A model generated the notes under the pieces. The model had not been told where the DNA came from. It saw only the letters and a program-made list of their open reading frames with translations, and did not search any database. A DNA stretch of 50,478 bases from the NCBI GenBank assembly GCA_009779845.1, contig WRBE01000015.1:1-50478 (forward strand), read 5' to 3'. The position numbers and the translations under genes were made by a program. This document shows positions 30,672 to 38,543 of this stretch, piece after piece; within the stretch, counting starts at the first letter, position 1; each line of letters opens with the position of its first letter. The DNA comes from Oscillospiraceae bacterium. GTDB taxonomy: Bacteria > Bacillota > Clostridia > Oscillospirales > Oscillospiraceae.

Positions 30672-33098
30672 TTGTCGCAACTTCAACAGACCCATCAGCC
30701 ACGGCCGCAGATATCCCGTATTCATGCATCAGCTGACCAGGGGCTCTCATTTGCAGAGGTTCAAGACCGCACTGCTGCGGGGTATGCCAACACCCCGGTA
30801 GAGTCGCCCACAAAGACACCGAAGCAGATTATTTTAGGTCATTTGCTTACATACTTTAACCTGATTTTCTTTGTTCTGGCCATGAGCCTTATCTTAGTCG
30901 GCCGTTGGCGCGAACTGGGTTTTATTGTCATTATTATCGCCAATATTGTTATCGGTATTATACAAGAGTTTAACAGTAAACGAGTTATGGACAAGATGCA
31001 ATTTCTCTCTTCCCCCAAAGCAAGCGTCGTGCGGGACGGGCAGGAGCGGGTCGTGAACTCAGACCTTGTGGTACTAGACGATATCGCAGTCTTTCGGGCC
31101 GGTAACCAGATTTATGCCGACGCCGTGGTGGTGGAGGGCGAGGTGCAGGTCAACGAGGCCCTGATTACCGGTGAGGCGGACGAGATCACGAAAAAACCGG
31201 GGGACTCGTTGTTATCCGGCAGTTTCATCTTAAACGGAAAGTGTCACGCCCGCCTAGAGCAAGTGGGGGCGGATTCGTATGTATCCAAGCTGTCCATGGA
31301 GGCCAAGCGGGACAAGACGGAGAAAGAGACCCCGATGATTCGCTCCATTAACCGTCTCATCTTCTTCGCAGGTATTGCTCTGATTCCCATTGGGATTGTA
31401 CAGGTGCTTCGCCAGACCGCCTTACTCGGCAATATCGCAGACGGCGTGGTGCGGACGGTTGCCATTGTGGTGGGGATGATTCCCGAGGGGCTGTACCTAC
31501 TCACCACGGCGGCCTTGGCGGTGTCCGTCATCCATCTGGCCCGTAAGCGGGTATTGGTACAGCGGATGCGGTGTATTGAGACCTTGGCCCGGGTTGACGT
31601 CCTCTGCGTAGACAAGACGGGGACGATTACGGAAAATAAAATGACTGTCAAAGACGTGGTGCTCCTCTGTAAAGACCGATTCGTGGAAGAGGACATTCGT
31701 ATGATTATGAGCGACTATGTAGGCAACATGAGCGCGGATAATGAAACCATGGTGGCCCTGCAAAAATACTTCCGGGGCACGGTGATGCAGGGTGCTATAA
31801 AAACCCTGCCCTTCTCCTCCGCTCGAAAATATGGCGGCGTGTCTTACGCCACGGACGAGACCTATTTATTGGGCGCACCGGAGTTTATTTTAGGCAGTCA
31901 ATATGCCAAATACCAAGCGGTAATTGAGGAATATTCTGCTCTGGGCTGTCGGGTGCTCTTGCTGGCCCTCTATGACGGGGACATTGCACAAGAGGGAATC
32001 TTGGGCAATGTGATGCCCTTGTCCCTAATTTTGCTCACCAACAAAATAAGAAAAGAGGCCCCGGCCACGTTTTCCTACTTCGCCAATCAAGGGGTGGCGG
32101 TAAAGGTTATCTCCGGCGACAACCCCGTCACCGTGTCCCATGTGGCGAAAGACGCGGGGATTGAGGGGGCCGAGACGTATGTAGATGCCGCCACCCTGAA
32201 AACCCCCAAAGACCTCTACGAGGCGGCCAAAGTCTACACCGTGTTCGGGCGAGTTCAGCCGGAGCAAAAACGGATATTAGTACGGGCCCTGAAAGCCCAA
32301 GGCCGCACGGTGGCCATGACCGGCGACGGGGTCAATGACGTGCTGGCTTTAAAAGAAGCCGACTGCTCTATCGCCATGGCCTCCGGCTCTGACGTGGCGT
32401 GCCGGGTGAGTCAATTGGTGCTGTTAAACTCAAATTTCTCCGCCATGCCCTCTGTGGTGGACGAGGGGCGGCGGGTCATCAATAACATTGAGCGGAGCGC
32501 CAGCTTATTTCTGGTACGGAACATTTTCTCCCTCTTTATCGCCCTTATCACCCTGTTTGCCGCACTCCCTCTCCCTGTGAACCCCAACCAGATGAGCTTA
32601 GTGGGAGGGCTTACTATCGGATTGCCCGCTTTTATCTTAGCCTTAGAGCCCAACTTTAAGCGCATTGAGGGGCATTTCTTACGCAATGTGATATTCCGAG
32701 CCTTGCCGGCGGCGTTGACCAATGTCATTTTAATCTCCGGCATCATCGCCTATTCTCTGGTGTTCGGCCTCACAGACGAAGAGATGAGCACCATGAGTTT
32801 GGTGATACTCTGCACTGTAGGGATACTGATGCTGTTTAAGGTGAGCCAACCTTTTAATCGGCTTCGCCGGGTACTATTTTTCGGTGTATTGGTAGCGATG
32901 ATTGTCTCCTTTATCCACACAGACTTGCGAAGCATATTCTCCATCTTCCCACTGACACTGGAGGCCGTTCTACTCCTCATCGTCTTTGTAGTAGCCACCT
33001 ACCCCATCATGTGGGGCATCCGCCACGGGATGGAGCGGGTTGCCGCCAAGTGGGCAGAGTTTCGCAAGCCCCGTAAGCGGCGGTCACGCCCGAAGTAG
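30672..33098 (+). CDS. Cation-transporting P-type ATPase (CtpE-like)
   Basis: An 808-residue P-type ATPase with all core motifs: TGEADE (actuator), VGMIPEGL in the fourth membrane segment, DKTGTITENKM (phospho-acceptor Asp), LGAPEFIL (nucleotide site) and MTGDGVNDVLALKEADC. The final membrane part has LPLPVNPNQMSLVGGLTIGLPAFILALEPN. There is no N-terminal metal-binding Cys domain, so it is not a heavy-metal CopA/ZntA type; the overall look is that of CtpE, a calcium pump in mycobacteria (family knowledge). Ion specificity is not proven. The start is TTG, 8 nt after GAGGTGA. The C-terminus is basic (RKPRKRRSRPK). Confidence 0.92.
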   Translation: MSQLQQTHQPRPQISRIHASADQGLSFAEVQDRTAAGYANTPVESPTKTPKQIILGHLLTYFNLIFFVLAMSLILVGRWRELGFIVIIIANIVIGIIQEFNSKRVMDKMQFLSSPKASVVRDGQERVVNSDLVVLDDIAVFRAGNQIYADAVVVEGEVQVNEALITGEADEITKKPGDSLLSGSFILNGKCHARLEQVGADSYVSKLSMEAKRDKTEKETPMIRSINRLIFFAGIALIPIGIVQVLRQTALLGNIADGVVRTVAIVVGMIPEGLYLLTTAALAVSVIHLARKRVLVQRMRCIETLARVDVLCVDKTGTITENKMTVKDVVLLCKDRFVEEDIRMIMSDYVGNMSADNETMVALQKYFRGTVMQGAIKTLPFSSARKYGGVSYATDETYLLGAPEFILGSQYAKYQAVIEEYSALGCRVLLLALYDGDIAQEGILGNVMPLSLILLTNKIRKEAPATFSYFANQGVAVKVISGDNPVTVSHVAKDAGIEGAETYVDAATLKTPKDLYEAAKVYTVFGRVQPEQKRILVRALKAQGRTVAMTGDGVNDVLALKEADCSIAMASGSDVACRVSQLVLLNSNFSAMPSVVDEGRRVINNIERSASLFLVRNIFSLFIALITLFAALPLPVNPNQMSLVGGLTIGLPAFILALEPNFKRIEGHFLRNVIFRALPAALTNVILISGIIAYSLVFGLTDEEMSTMSLVILCTVGILMLFKVSQPFNRLRRVLFFGVLVAMIVSFIHTDLRSIFSIFPLTLEAVLLLIVFVVATYPIMWGIRHGMERVAAKWAEFRKPRKRRSRPK

Positions 33099-33120
33099 AG
33101 GATACACAAGTCTTTTGACC

Positions 33121-33500
33121 TTGACCCTATGCGCTCCATTCATGAGCGCAGTTCAATTCACAGCACCATCCGGCGGTGTCACCGCCCTTGACCATTGGGG
33201 CTGAGAGTACTATTACATCTGGCGTGAGGGTTTTTGCACCAGTGCAGAGTATAAGATGCGAAATCGTCGTCACTCTGCCCTTGACCTTAGCGGGTACATA
33301 GGGGCGCAGCCCCTGTGTTGATTTTTTGCTTCTTTTTGTTCAACGACAAAAAGATGGCCCGTCCGGCAGGACATACACGTTGGTGGTACCCGCCAAGAAA
33401 CCCTCGGCGGACACGCCGAACAGGAAAGGCCAAGGACACGGGACGCACAGGGACACGCCCCCTACAGGATGTAAACGCAACCCGCCCGACAGGCCAAAGG
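33121..33500 (-). repeat. Partial copy (R2) of dispersed repeat
   Basis: The reverse complement matches 41540-41900. Shared blocks include GATGGCCCGTCCGGCAGGAC, ACATACACGTTGG, TAGCGGGTACATAGGGGCGC, CCCTTGACCATTGG and GTACTATTACATC. Internal gaps show it has decayed. Short open frames inside are not genes. Confidence 0.85.
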
Positions 33501-33561
33501 CCAAGCGATTAATAATCACCCCCACAAATAAAAATAGGTAAAAAACAGGAATCACATCAAA

Positions 33562-34692
33562 ATGTATACACTACAAAAAACCAACCAAACCGCTCGTCGA
33601 GGCACCCTCACCACCCCCCACGGCACAGTCCAAACCCCCGTGTTCATGAACGTAGCCACCCAAGGCGCTATCAAAGGCGCCGTGTCAGCAGAAGACCTAA
33701 CCACTGTGGGTTGCCAGATTGCCCTTGCCAACACCTACCACCTCCATGTCCGGCCCGGAGACGGGTTGGTGCGGGAACTGGGCGGCCTGCACCGGATGAT
33801 GACATGGGACGGCCCCATGCTCACCGACAGCGGCGGGTTCCAAATATTCTCCCTCTCCGGCCTGCGGAAGATTACCGAGGCGGGGGTCAATTTCCAATCC
33901 CATGTAGACGGGCGCAGAATATTCATCGGCCCGGAGGAAAGTATGCAGATACAAGCCAATCTGGGCGCCGACATCGCCATGGCCTTTGACGAGTGTATCG
34001 CACTACCCGCCCCATGGGACTATGTGGAAAAAAGCTGTGACCGTACCTATCGCTGGCTGGTGCGATGCAAAGACGAGATGACACGCATAGAGCAGGCAGG
34101 GCAACAAGTCACCCCCGGCCAGATGCTGTTCGGCATCAACCAAGGGGCCACCTACCCGGACTTGCGGGTACGACATATGGAGCAGATTGCTGCCCTAGAC
34201 CTACCCGGCTACGCCATCGGCGGCCTAGCAGTGGGGGAGAGCCATCAGGAAATGTACGACACCATTGAGGCCGTAGAGCCGCACATGCCGAAAGACAAGC
34301 CCCGGTATCTCATGGGGGTGGGTACGCCAGCGAATTTAATTGAGGCGGTCAGCCGTGGGATTGACATGTTCGACTGTGTCATGCCCGCCAGAAATGGCCG
34401 TCACGGACACCTGTTCACTTGGGCGGGGGTCATGAATATCAACAACGAGAAATACAAGGCCGACCAGCGGCCCATTGACGAGACCTGCGGTTGCCCGGTC
34501 TGTAACCGGTACTCTAGGGCCTACCTCCGGCACCTGTTCAAGTCCGGCGAGATGCTGGCCATGCGGTTTGCGGTGCTGCATAATCTGTATTTTTACAATA
34601 CGCTGATGGCGGAGATGCGGTTGGCGTTGGATGAGGATCGGTTTGATGGGTTCCGTAGGGAGCATGTAGAGCGGTTGGCGGGGAAGGTGTAG
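33562..34692 (+). CDS. tgt: Queuine tRNA-ribosyltransferase (tRNA-guanine transglycosylase)
   Basis: A 376-residue TIM-barrel enzyme, normal length. LTDSGGFQIFSLSGL and MAFDECIALPAPWDYVEKS hold the catalytic aspartates; GGLAVGESHQEMYD and FDCVMPARNGRHG follow. The zinc site is CGCPVCNRYSRAYLRHLF plus the later His in HNLYFYN. It swaps guanine 34 for preQ1 in GU(N) anticodons. In most Firmicutes yajC follows tgt; here it lies 1.98 kb away behind an inserted AT-rich pair. Confidence 0.97.
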   Translation: MYTLQKTNQTARRGTLTTPHGTVQTPVFMNVATQGAIKGAVSAEDLTTVGCQIALANTYHLHVRPGDGLVRELGGLHRMMTWDGPMLTDSGGFQIFSLSGLRKITEAGVNFQSHVDGRRIFIGPEESMQIQANLGADIAMAFDECIALPAPWDYVEKSCDRTYRWLVRCKDEMTRIEQAGQQVTPGQMLFGINQGATYPDLRVRHMEQIAALDLPGYAIGGLAVGESHQEMYDTIEAVEPHMPKDKPRYLMGVGTPANLIEAVSRGIDMFDCVMPARNGRHGHLFTWAGVMNINNEKYKADQRPIDETCGCPVCNRYSRAYLRHLFKSGEMLAMRFAVLHNLYFYNTLMAEMRLALDEDRFDGFRREHVERLAGKV

Positions 34693-34766
34693 AGCGTACA
34701 AAATGAACAAGATGTAGCAGAGAAACACCTCAATATAAATACAGCCTAGAATTCTGCTGTAAACTA

Positions 34767-34775
34767 TGATATAAT
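34767..34775 (+). promoter_or_regulatory. Extended -10 promoter of the ATPase gene
   Basis: TG-A-TATAAT, about 100 nt upstream of the ATPase start. Confidence 0.55.
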
Positions 34776-34876
34776 GCCGTTACCCTATGATTCTTTTGAA
34801 AAAGGGAACAGTAGAGGTTATTGTATTGGTGTTTTGGCAATATTCTACTACAAGGATAGCGTAGGAGGGGTATAGC

Positions 34877-35968
34877 ATGTTTTTGAGTATTAAAAATTTA
34901 GGAAAGATTGCCCAAGCAGAAATAGTGATTGATGCGATTACTGTTATTGCTGGCAAGAACAATACTGGGAAAAGTACGGTAGGCAAGTCTTTATTCGCCC
35001 TTTTTAATAGTTTCTACGACAGCGATAATCGAATTGCTAAAGAACGAAAAACATTTATTGCAGAGAGTGTGCGTTCTGTTTATCGACGTAGTGGCTCTAT
35101 TACTTTAAACCATTTGATTTTTACCGATTTAGATGAAGTCACAGAACCCATTATAGATCTTTCAAGTGGCGAAACATCTGAAATAGATAAGCTACATGAG
35201 CAAATTAGAAAGATATTGGAAAAGTATAATGATGAATATCCCATCAAAGATTTTGATATAGATAAACTCGCTGTTAGCGTTGCACATATACTTGGTTTTT
35301 CCGATGATGAGATTTTAGAGCGAATTCTAAAAAGAACTATGATAGACGAATTCAACAGACAAATTAACAATGTATATAATCCAAATAGCTTGGCTGAAAT
35401 AACCTTGACATGCAAAGACGGCAAAGTGGACGTTCAAATAAAAAGAAACATTGAGTTTAAAGCCACCAATAGCATTAGAACAAACGTTGAGGCCATCTAT
35501 ATTGATGACCCCTATATTGTGGACTCATTCGATGGAATGCTATGGGGCGGTAGAAACTATCGAGAAGATCATCGTCATCATTTGCGAGAATTGATGGCTA
35601 AAAGAGGGACGGTAGTCTCTGTCTTAGAAGAAATGGTTGCAGATAAAAGGCTGGAAAAGGTTTTTGAAAAGCTCGACTCTATTTGTCCAGGAGAATTAGT
35701 GCGAAGGGGTTCGGGTATGCGTACGTTTGTATATACGGAGGAAAATCAAGAGGAAGCAATAAACATGTCGAATGTTTCCACAGGCCTAAAAACCTTTGCT
35801 ATCATTAAAACCTTGCTTTTGAATGGGAGCTTGCAAGAAGGTGGGGTTTTGATTTTAGACGAACCGGAAATACATCTACACCCAGAGTGGCAACTAGTCT
35901 TTGCGGAACTAATTGTCCTGATACAAAAAGAGTTTGATATGCGGATGTTTGACATAAATTTGACATAA
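34877..35968 (+). CDS. Truncated AAA-type (OLD/RecF-like, AAA_15) ATPase
   Basis: A 363-residue ABC-ATPase-like protein. Walker A is GKNNTGKSTVGKSL at residues 26-39; the signature-like region is MSNVSTGLKTFAIIKTLL; Walker B is GGVLILDEPEIHLHPEWQ. The protein then stops about 25 residues later. Members of this family continue with a TTHSP-type switch-histidine motif and more (family knowledge); that part is missing here. GTAGGAGGGG precedes the ATG. The coding sequence is AT-rich and unlike tgt and yajC around it. At 35948-35969 an 11-bp unit (TTTGACATAAA) is repeated in tandem and causes the stop; with a single copy, the frame would run on into the next gene. Confidence 0.75.
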   Translation: MFLSIKNLGKIAQAEIVIDAITVIAGKNNTGKSTVGKSLFALFNSFYDSDNRIAKERKTFIAESVRSVYRRSGSITLNHLIFTDLDEVTEPIIDLSSGETSEIDKLHEQIRKILEKYNDEYPIKDFDIDKLAVSVAHILGFSDDEILERILKRTMIDEFNRQINNVYNPNSLAEITLTCKDGKVDVQIKRNIEFKATNSIRTNVEAIYIDDPYIVDSFDGMLWGGRNYREDHRHHLRELMAKRGTVVSVLEEMVADKRLEKVFEKLDSICPGELVRRGSGMRTFVYTEENQEEAINMSNVSTGLKTFAIIKTLLLNGSLQEGGVLILDEPEIHLHPEWQLVFAELIVLIQKEFDMRMFDINLT

Positions 35969-35973
35969 ATAAA

Positions 35974-36540
35974 ATGCCGGAATTTGAAGGGGCTATTTGT
36001 TGTTTGCATGAAACCTCGGAAGGAGGAGAGCCTCCAAGGTGTATGACGATGGCAACGATAAACGTTGTGAACTTTGATAAAGCAAAGGAAAACTATGTGA
36101 AAAATATGGGCCTATCCGAAATTCCGAAATCGTCCGATGCCTTCTTTGTTGCCCACGCTTGTGAAATGTATCTGATAGAATTCAGAAGTGGAAAAATTCA
36201 AACAGCACAACCAGCGCCAAAATAAAAGGCGGAAGGAAAAGACGGAAGTGCCTATGAGATACGGCGTAAGATGCTTGAGAGTTTATTGTTGTTGACCGAT
36301 ATCATTGATAAAAGGATATCTGATACACGGCATAATTTGAACTACATATTAGTTTATGATGAAAAAAAGAATCCTAGAGACTCTAAAATGAAGATTAAGG
36401 AAGGCATTTCAAGGGCGGGCACAAAGCAATTCGCCCGATTTGGTTTGGAGCCATTTGAAAAAATATATTTCAAAAATGTCTTTACTGTCACAGAAGAGGT
36501 GTTTGAAAACCAATTTGTTAAGGATTGGACTGCCAGTTAG
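35974..36540 (+). pseudogene. Partner gene of the ATPase, interrupted by an in-frame stop
   Basis: An open frame from 35974 (MPEFEGAICCLHETSEGG) stops at TAA 36223-36225. The same frame continues without break (KAEGKDGSAYEIRRK, then MLESLLLLTDIIDKRISDTRHN) to 36540. So one gene of about 188 codons carries a single nonsense codon. Its middle (SSDAFFVAHACEMYLIEFRSGKIQ) and end (RFGLEPFEKIYFKNVFTVTEEVFENQFV) look like a small partner protein found beside AAA_15 ATPases in suspected phage-defence loci; I recall this from similar loci, so it is not certain. No ribosome site is seen before 35974. Function unknown. Confidence 0.65.
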
Positions 36541-36603
36541 TGGACAAGCATTGGTTGTATACCACGGATACATAACCTCCCCAAAAACAAACAAAATCCC
36601 CAC

Positions 36604-36632
36604 TTGCAATTACCGCATGGACAGGGTATAAT
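36604..36632 (+). promoter_or_regulatory. Promoter of yajC
   Basis: TTGCAA, 17-nt spacer, TATAAT, 36 nt before ATG 36669. Confidence 0.85.
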
Positions 36633-36668
36633 AGGCAACAGAGAAAATTTTACAGGAGGTAAATAGCA

Positions 36669-36956
36669 ATGGAAATGATGATTGTGCTCCCACTTATTAT
36701 TGCGATGTTCTATTTTATGATGATCCGCCCGGAGCAAAAGCGGAAGAAAAAAGCGGCAGAGCTCCGTGATTCGCTGGCTGCGGGGGACGAGATTACTACA
36801 ATCGGCGGTCTGGTCGGTAAAGTTGTCCAAGTGCGGGACGATTTTGTGACCTTTGAAACCGGCGAGGATCGGGTACGTATCCGGGTTGCCAAGTGGGCCA
36901 TCTCTACCAAAGGCAAGGCCAAAGAAGAACAGGCCGACCAGCCCCAGCAACAGTAG
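36669..36956 (+). CDS. yajC: Preprotein translocase subunit YajC
   Basis: A 95-residue protein: one N-terminal membrane segment (LPLIIAMFYFMMIRPEQKRKKK) and the conserved GDEITTIGGLVGKV and VRIRVAKWAI. It belongs to the SecDF-YajC complex that helps protein export. AGGAGG precedes the ATG. secD/secF are not in the window. It normally follows tgt directly. Confidence 0.96.
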   Translation: MEMMIVLPLIIAMFYFMMIRPEQKRKKKAAELRDSLAAGDEITTIGGLVGKVVQVRDDFVTFETGEDRVRIRVAKWAISTKGKAKEEQADQPQQQ

Positions 36957-36968
36957 TATAGCAAGAAA

Positions 36969-37005
36969 AACGGTGCCCCTTGTTGGTTTGCAACAAGGGG
37001 CCGTT
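36969..37005. terminator. Bidirectional terminator, yajC and DUF3787 gene
   Basis: AACGG-TG-CCCCTTGTTG pairs with CAACAAGGGG-CCGTT; the minus strand has GTTTTTC after it, the plus strand CTATTTC. The stop of the DUF3787 gene lies at its edge. Confidence 0.8.
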
Positions 37006-37167
37006 CTATTTCTTGTTATGATCCACCCAGTCTTTGGCCTCTTTCACGCCGGTCTCTGTGGGCTTGCCTACATTTGTCCGTGGGTCTACCTCGTCCACAT
37101 CGGCTAAGGCGTAGGTGGTGTACAAGGGCATGACCTTGTCTTGTTTTTCTCGTTTGTGTTTTGCCAT
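37006..37167 (-). CDS. DUF3787 family small protein
   Basis: A 53-residue protein: MAKHKREKQDKVMPL at the start, DPRTNVGKPTETGVKEAKDWVDHNKK at the end. The C-terminal EAKDWVD motif matches DUF3787, small proteins of unknown function in clostridia. GGAGGTG sits 5 nt before the ATG at 37167. Longer readings from 37233 lack a ribosome site. Confidence 0.8.
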   Translation of the reverse strand: MAKHKREKQDKVMPLYTTYALADVDEVDPRTNVGKPTETGVKEAKDWVDHNKK

Positions 37168-37226
37168 CCGGCACCTCCAAGGGCTTTTTGTTAGGATGTC
37201 CCGAGTCGGCAGGAATATACGAGAGG

Positions 37227-37255
37227 TTGACATTTTATGGAATCAAATGTATAGT
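37227..37255 (+). promoter_or_regulatory. Strong promoter of the TraB-family gene
   Basis: TTGACA, 17-nt spacer, TATAGT; 29 nt before the ATG at 37285. Confidence 0.85.
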
Positions 37256-37284
37256 AAAAGTCACTGAAATAAGGGAGAACATCT

Positions 37285-38451
37285 ATGTCAGAAAATGTGA
37301 CTCGACTGCAATATGAGGGCAAAGAAATCATTCTGGTCGCAACCGCACATGTGTCAGAGGCCAGCGTGACCCTAGTCAAAGAGACCATTGAGGCCGAGCA
37401 GCCGGACAGCATCTGCGTTGAATTAGACGAGGCCCGGTATCAAAGCATCAAAGACCCCAAAGCGTGGGAGCGGACGGATGTGGTCAAGGTAATCCGAGAG
37501 AAAAAAGTGGGCTATATGGTGGCCCAGTTGATTATCTCTGCCTATCAAAGGCGGATGGCGAAAAAACTGGGTACCCAACTCGGCGGCGAGATGATGCAGG
37601 GCATCCAAAGTGCCGAAGAACTCAAGGCCGAGCTGGTCTTAGCTGACCGGAGTGTTCGGGTCACGTTCCAGCGCATCTGGCGGCTGTTGGGGATCAAAGA
37701 AAAGGTAAAACTTCTCTATACGGTTATGTTTGGGGATGATGAAGACGACGAGGATATCTCGGAAGAAGACTTCCAGACAATGTTAGAGCAGGATGCGCTG
37801 GAATCGGCTTTGGGTATGGTGGGGGAAGAGTTCCCCCGCATCAAGCAAGTATTAATTGATGAGCGGGATCAGTATCTGGCCAATAAAATCAAGAATGCGC
37901 CGGGGCAGAAAGTTTTAGCCGTTCTCGGCGGTGCCCATGTACCCGGCGTGATGGAGGAGATATATAAAGAGCAAGACATGGAACAAATCAGCCATGTGCC
38001 GAAAAAAACATCATGGTGGAAACTCGTGCCTTGGACAATGGCCGTTGCGTTTATCACACTGATTGTCCTCGGTTTTGTCCGAGGCGGTGTGGATATGGGA
38101 CGAGAGGGTCTGGTCGCTTGGTGGTTGTGGAACGGGGGTCTGGCTGCCCTTGGGGCCTTGATTGCGCTGGCCCATCCGCTTAGTATTCTGACCGCCTTCG
38201 TGGCGGCCCCGATTACCACGCTGAACCCGTTTCTTGCCGCCGGGTGGTTCGCCGGGTTGATGGAGGCACGGGTTCGCAAACCCACGATCAAGGACATGCA
38301 AACCATCCCGGAAGATATCCTCAGCTTCAAGGGGTGGTTCATCCGCAATCGGTTCCTCAAGGTCTTACTTGTGGTGATTATGGCAAACCTCGGCAGTAGC
38401 GCAGGCACAGTCTTTGCCTTGCGTGATATGATTTTCAGAATATTTGGATAA
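37285..38451 (+). CDS. TraB/PrgY-family membrane protein
   Basis: A 388-residue protein. The N-terminal TraB domain (1-225) has the conserved ATAHVSEAS, VCVELDE-like (ICVELDEARYQ), ERD and VLGGAHVPGV motifs of the erythromycin-esterase/TIKI-like fold, with putative metal-binding His and Glu. The C-terminal part (245-388) has three to four membrane segments. PrgY in enterococci limits pheromone activity (family knowledge); chromosomal members have unknown substrates. It has its own promoter and terminator. Confidence 0.92.
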   Translation: MSENVTRLQYEGKEIILVATAHVSEASVTLVKETIEAEQPDSICVELDEARYQSIKDPKAWERTDVVKVIREKKVGYMVAQLIISAYQRRMAKKLGTQLGGEMMQGIQSAEELKAELVLADRSVRVTFQRIWRLLGIKEKVKLLYTVMFGDDEDDEDISEEDFQTMLEQDALESALGMVGEEFPRIKQVLIDERDQYLANKIKNAPGQKVLAVLGGAHVPGVMEEIYKEQDMEQISHVPKKTSWWKLVPWTMAVAFITLIVLGFVRGGVDMGREGLVAWWLWNGGLAALGALIALAHPLSILTAFVAAPITTLNPFLAAGWFAGLMEARVRKPTIKDMQTIPEDILSFKGWFIRNRFLKVLLVVIMANLGSSAGTVFALRDMIFRIFG

Positions 38452-38455
38452 TAGA

Positions 38456-38488
38456 GAAACGACCATCGGCACAGCCGATGGTCGTTTC
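38456..38488. terminator. Perfect 15-bp hairpin terminator
   Basis: GAAACGACCATCGGC, loop ACA, exact complement. It lies 5 nt after the TraB stop and faces the SLH-rhodanese gene, whose stop is 56 nt away. Confidence 0.85.
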
Positions 38489-38543
38489 TGCGTTTGGTTT
38501 GTGCCGGGGCAGAATGGCAGAACGCCGAAAAACTAGGGCAACC

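Noticed and set aside
33315-33541. Two short plus-strand frames rich in Arg/Thr/Pro
   Set aside because: Both lie within repeat copy R2, overlap each other in different frames and lack ribosome sites.
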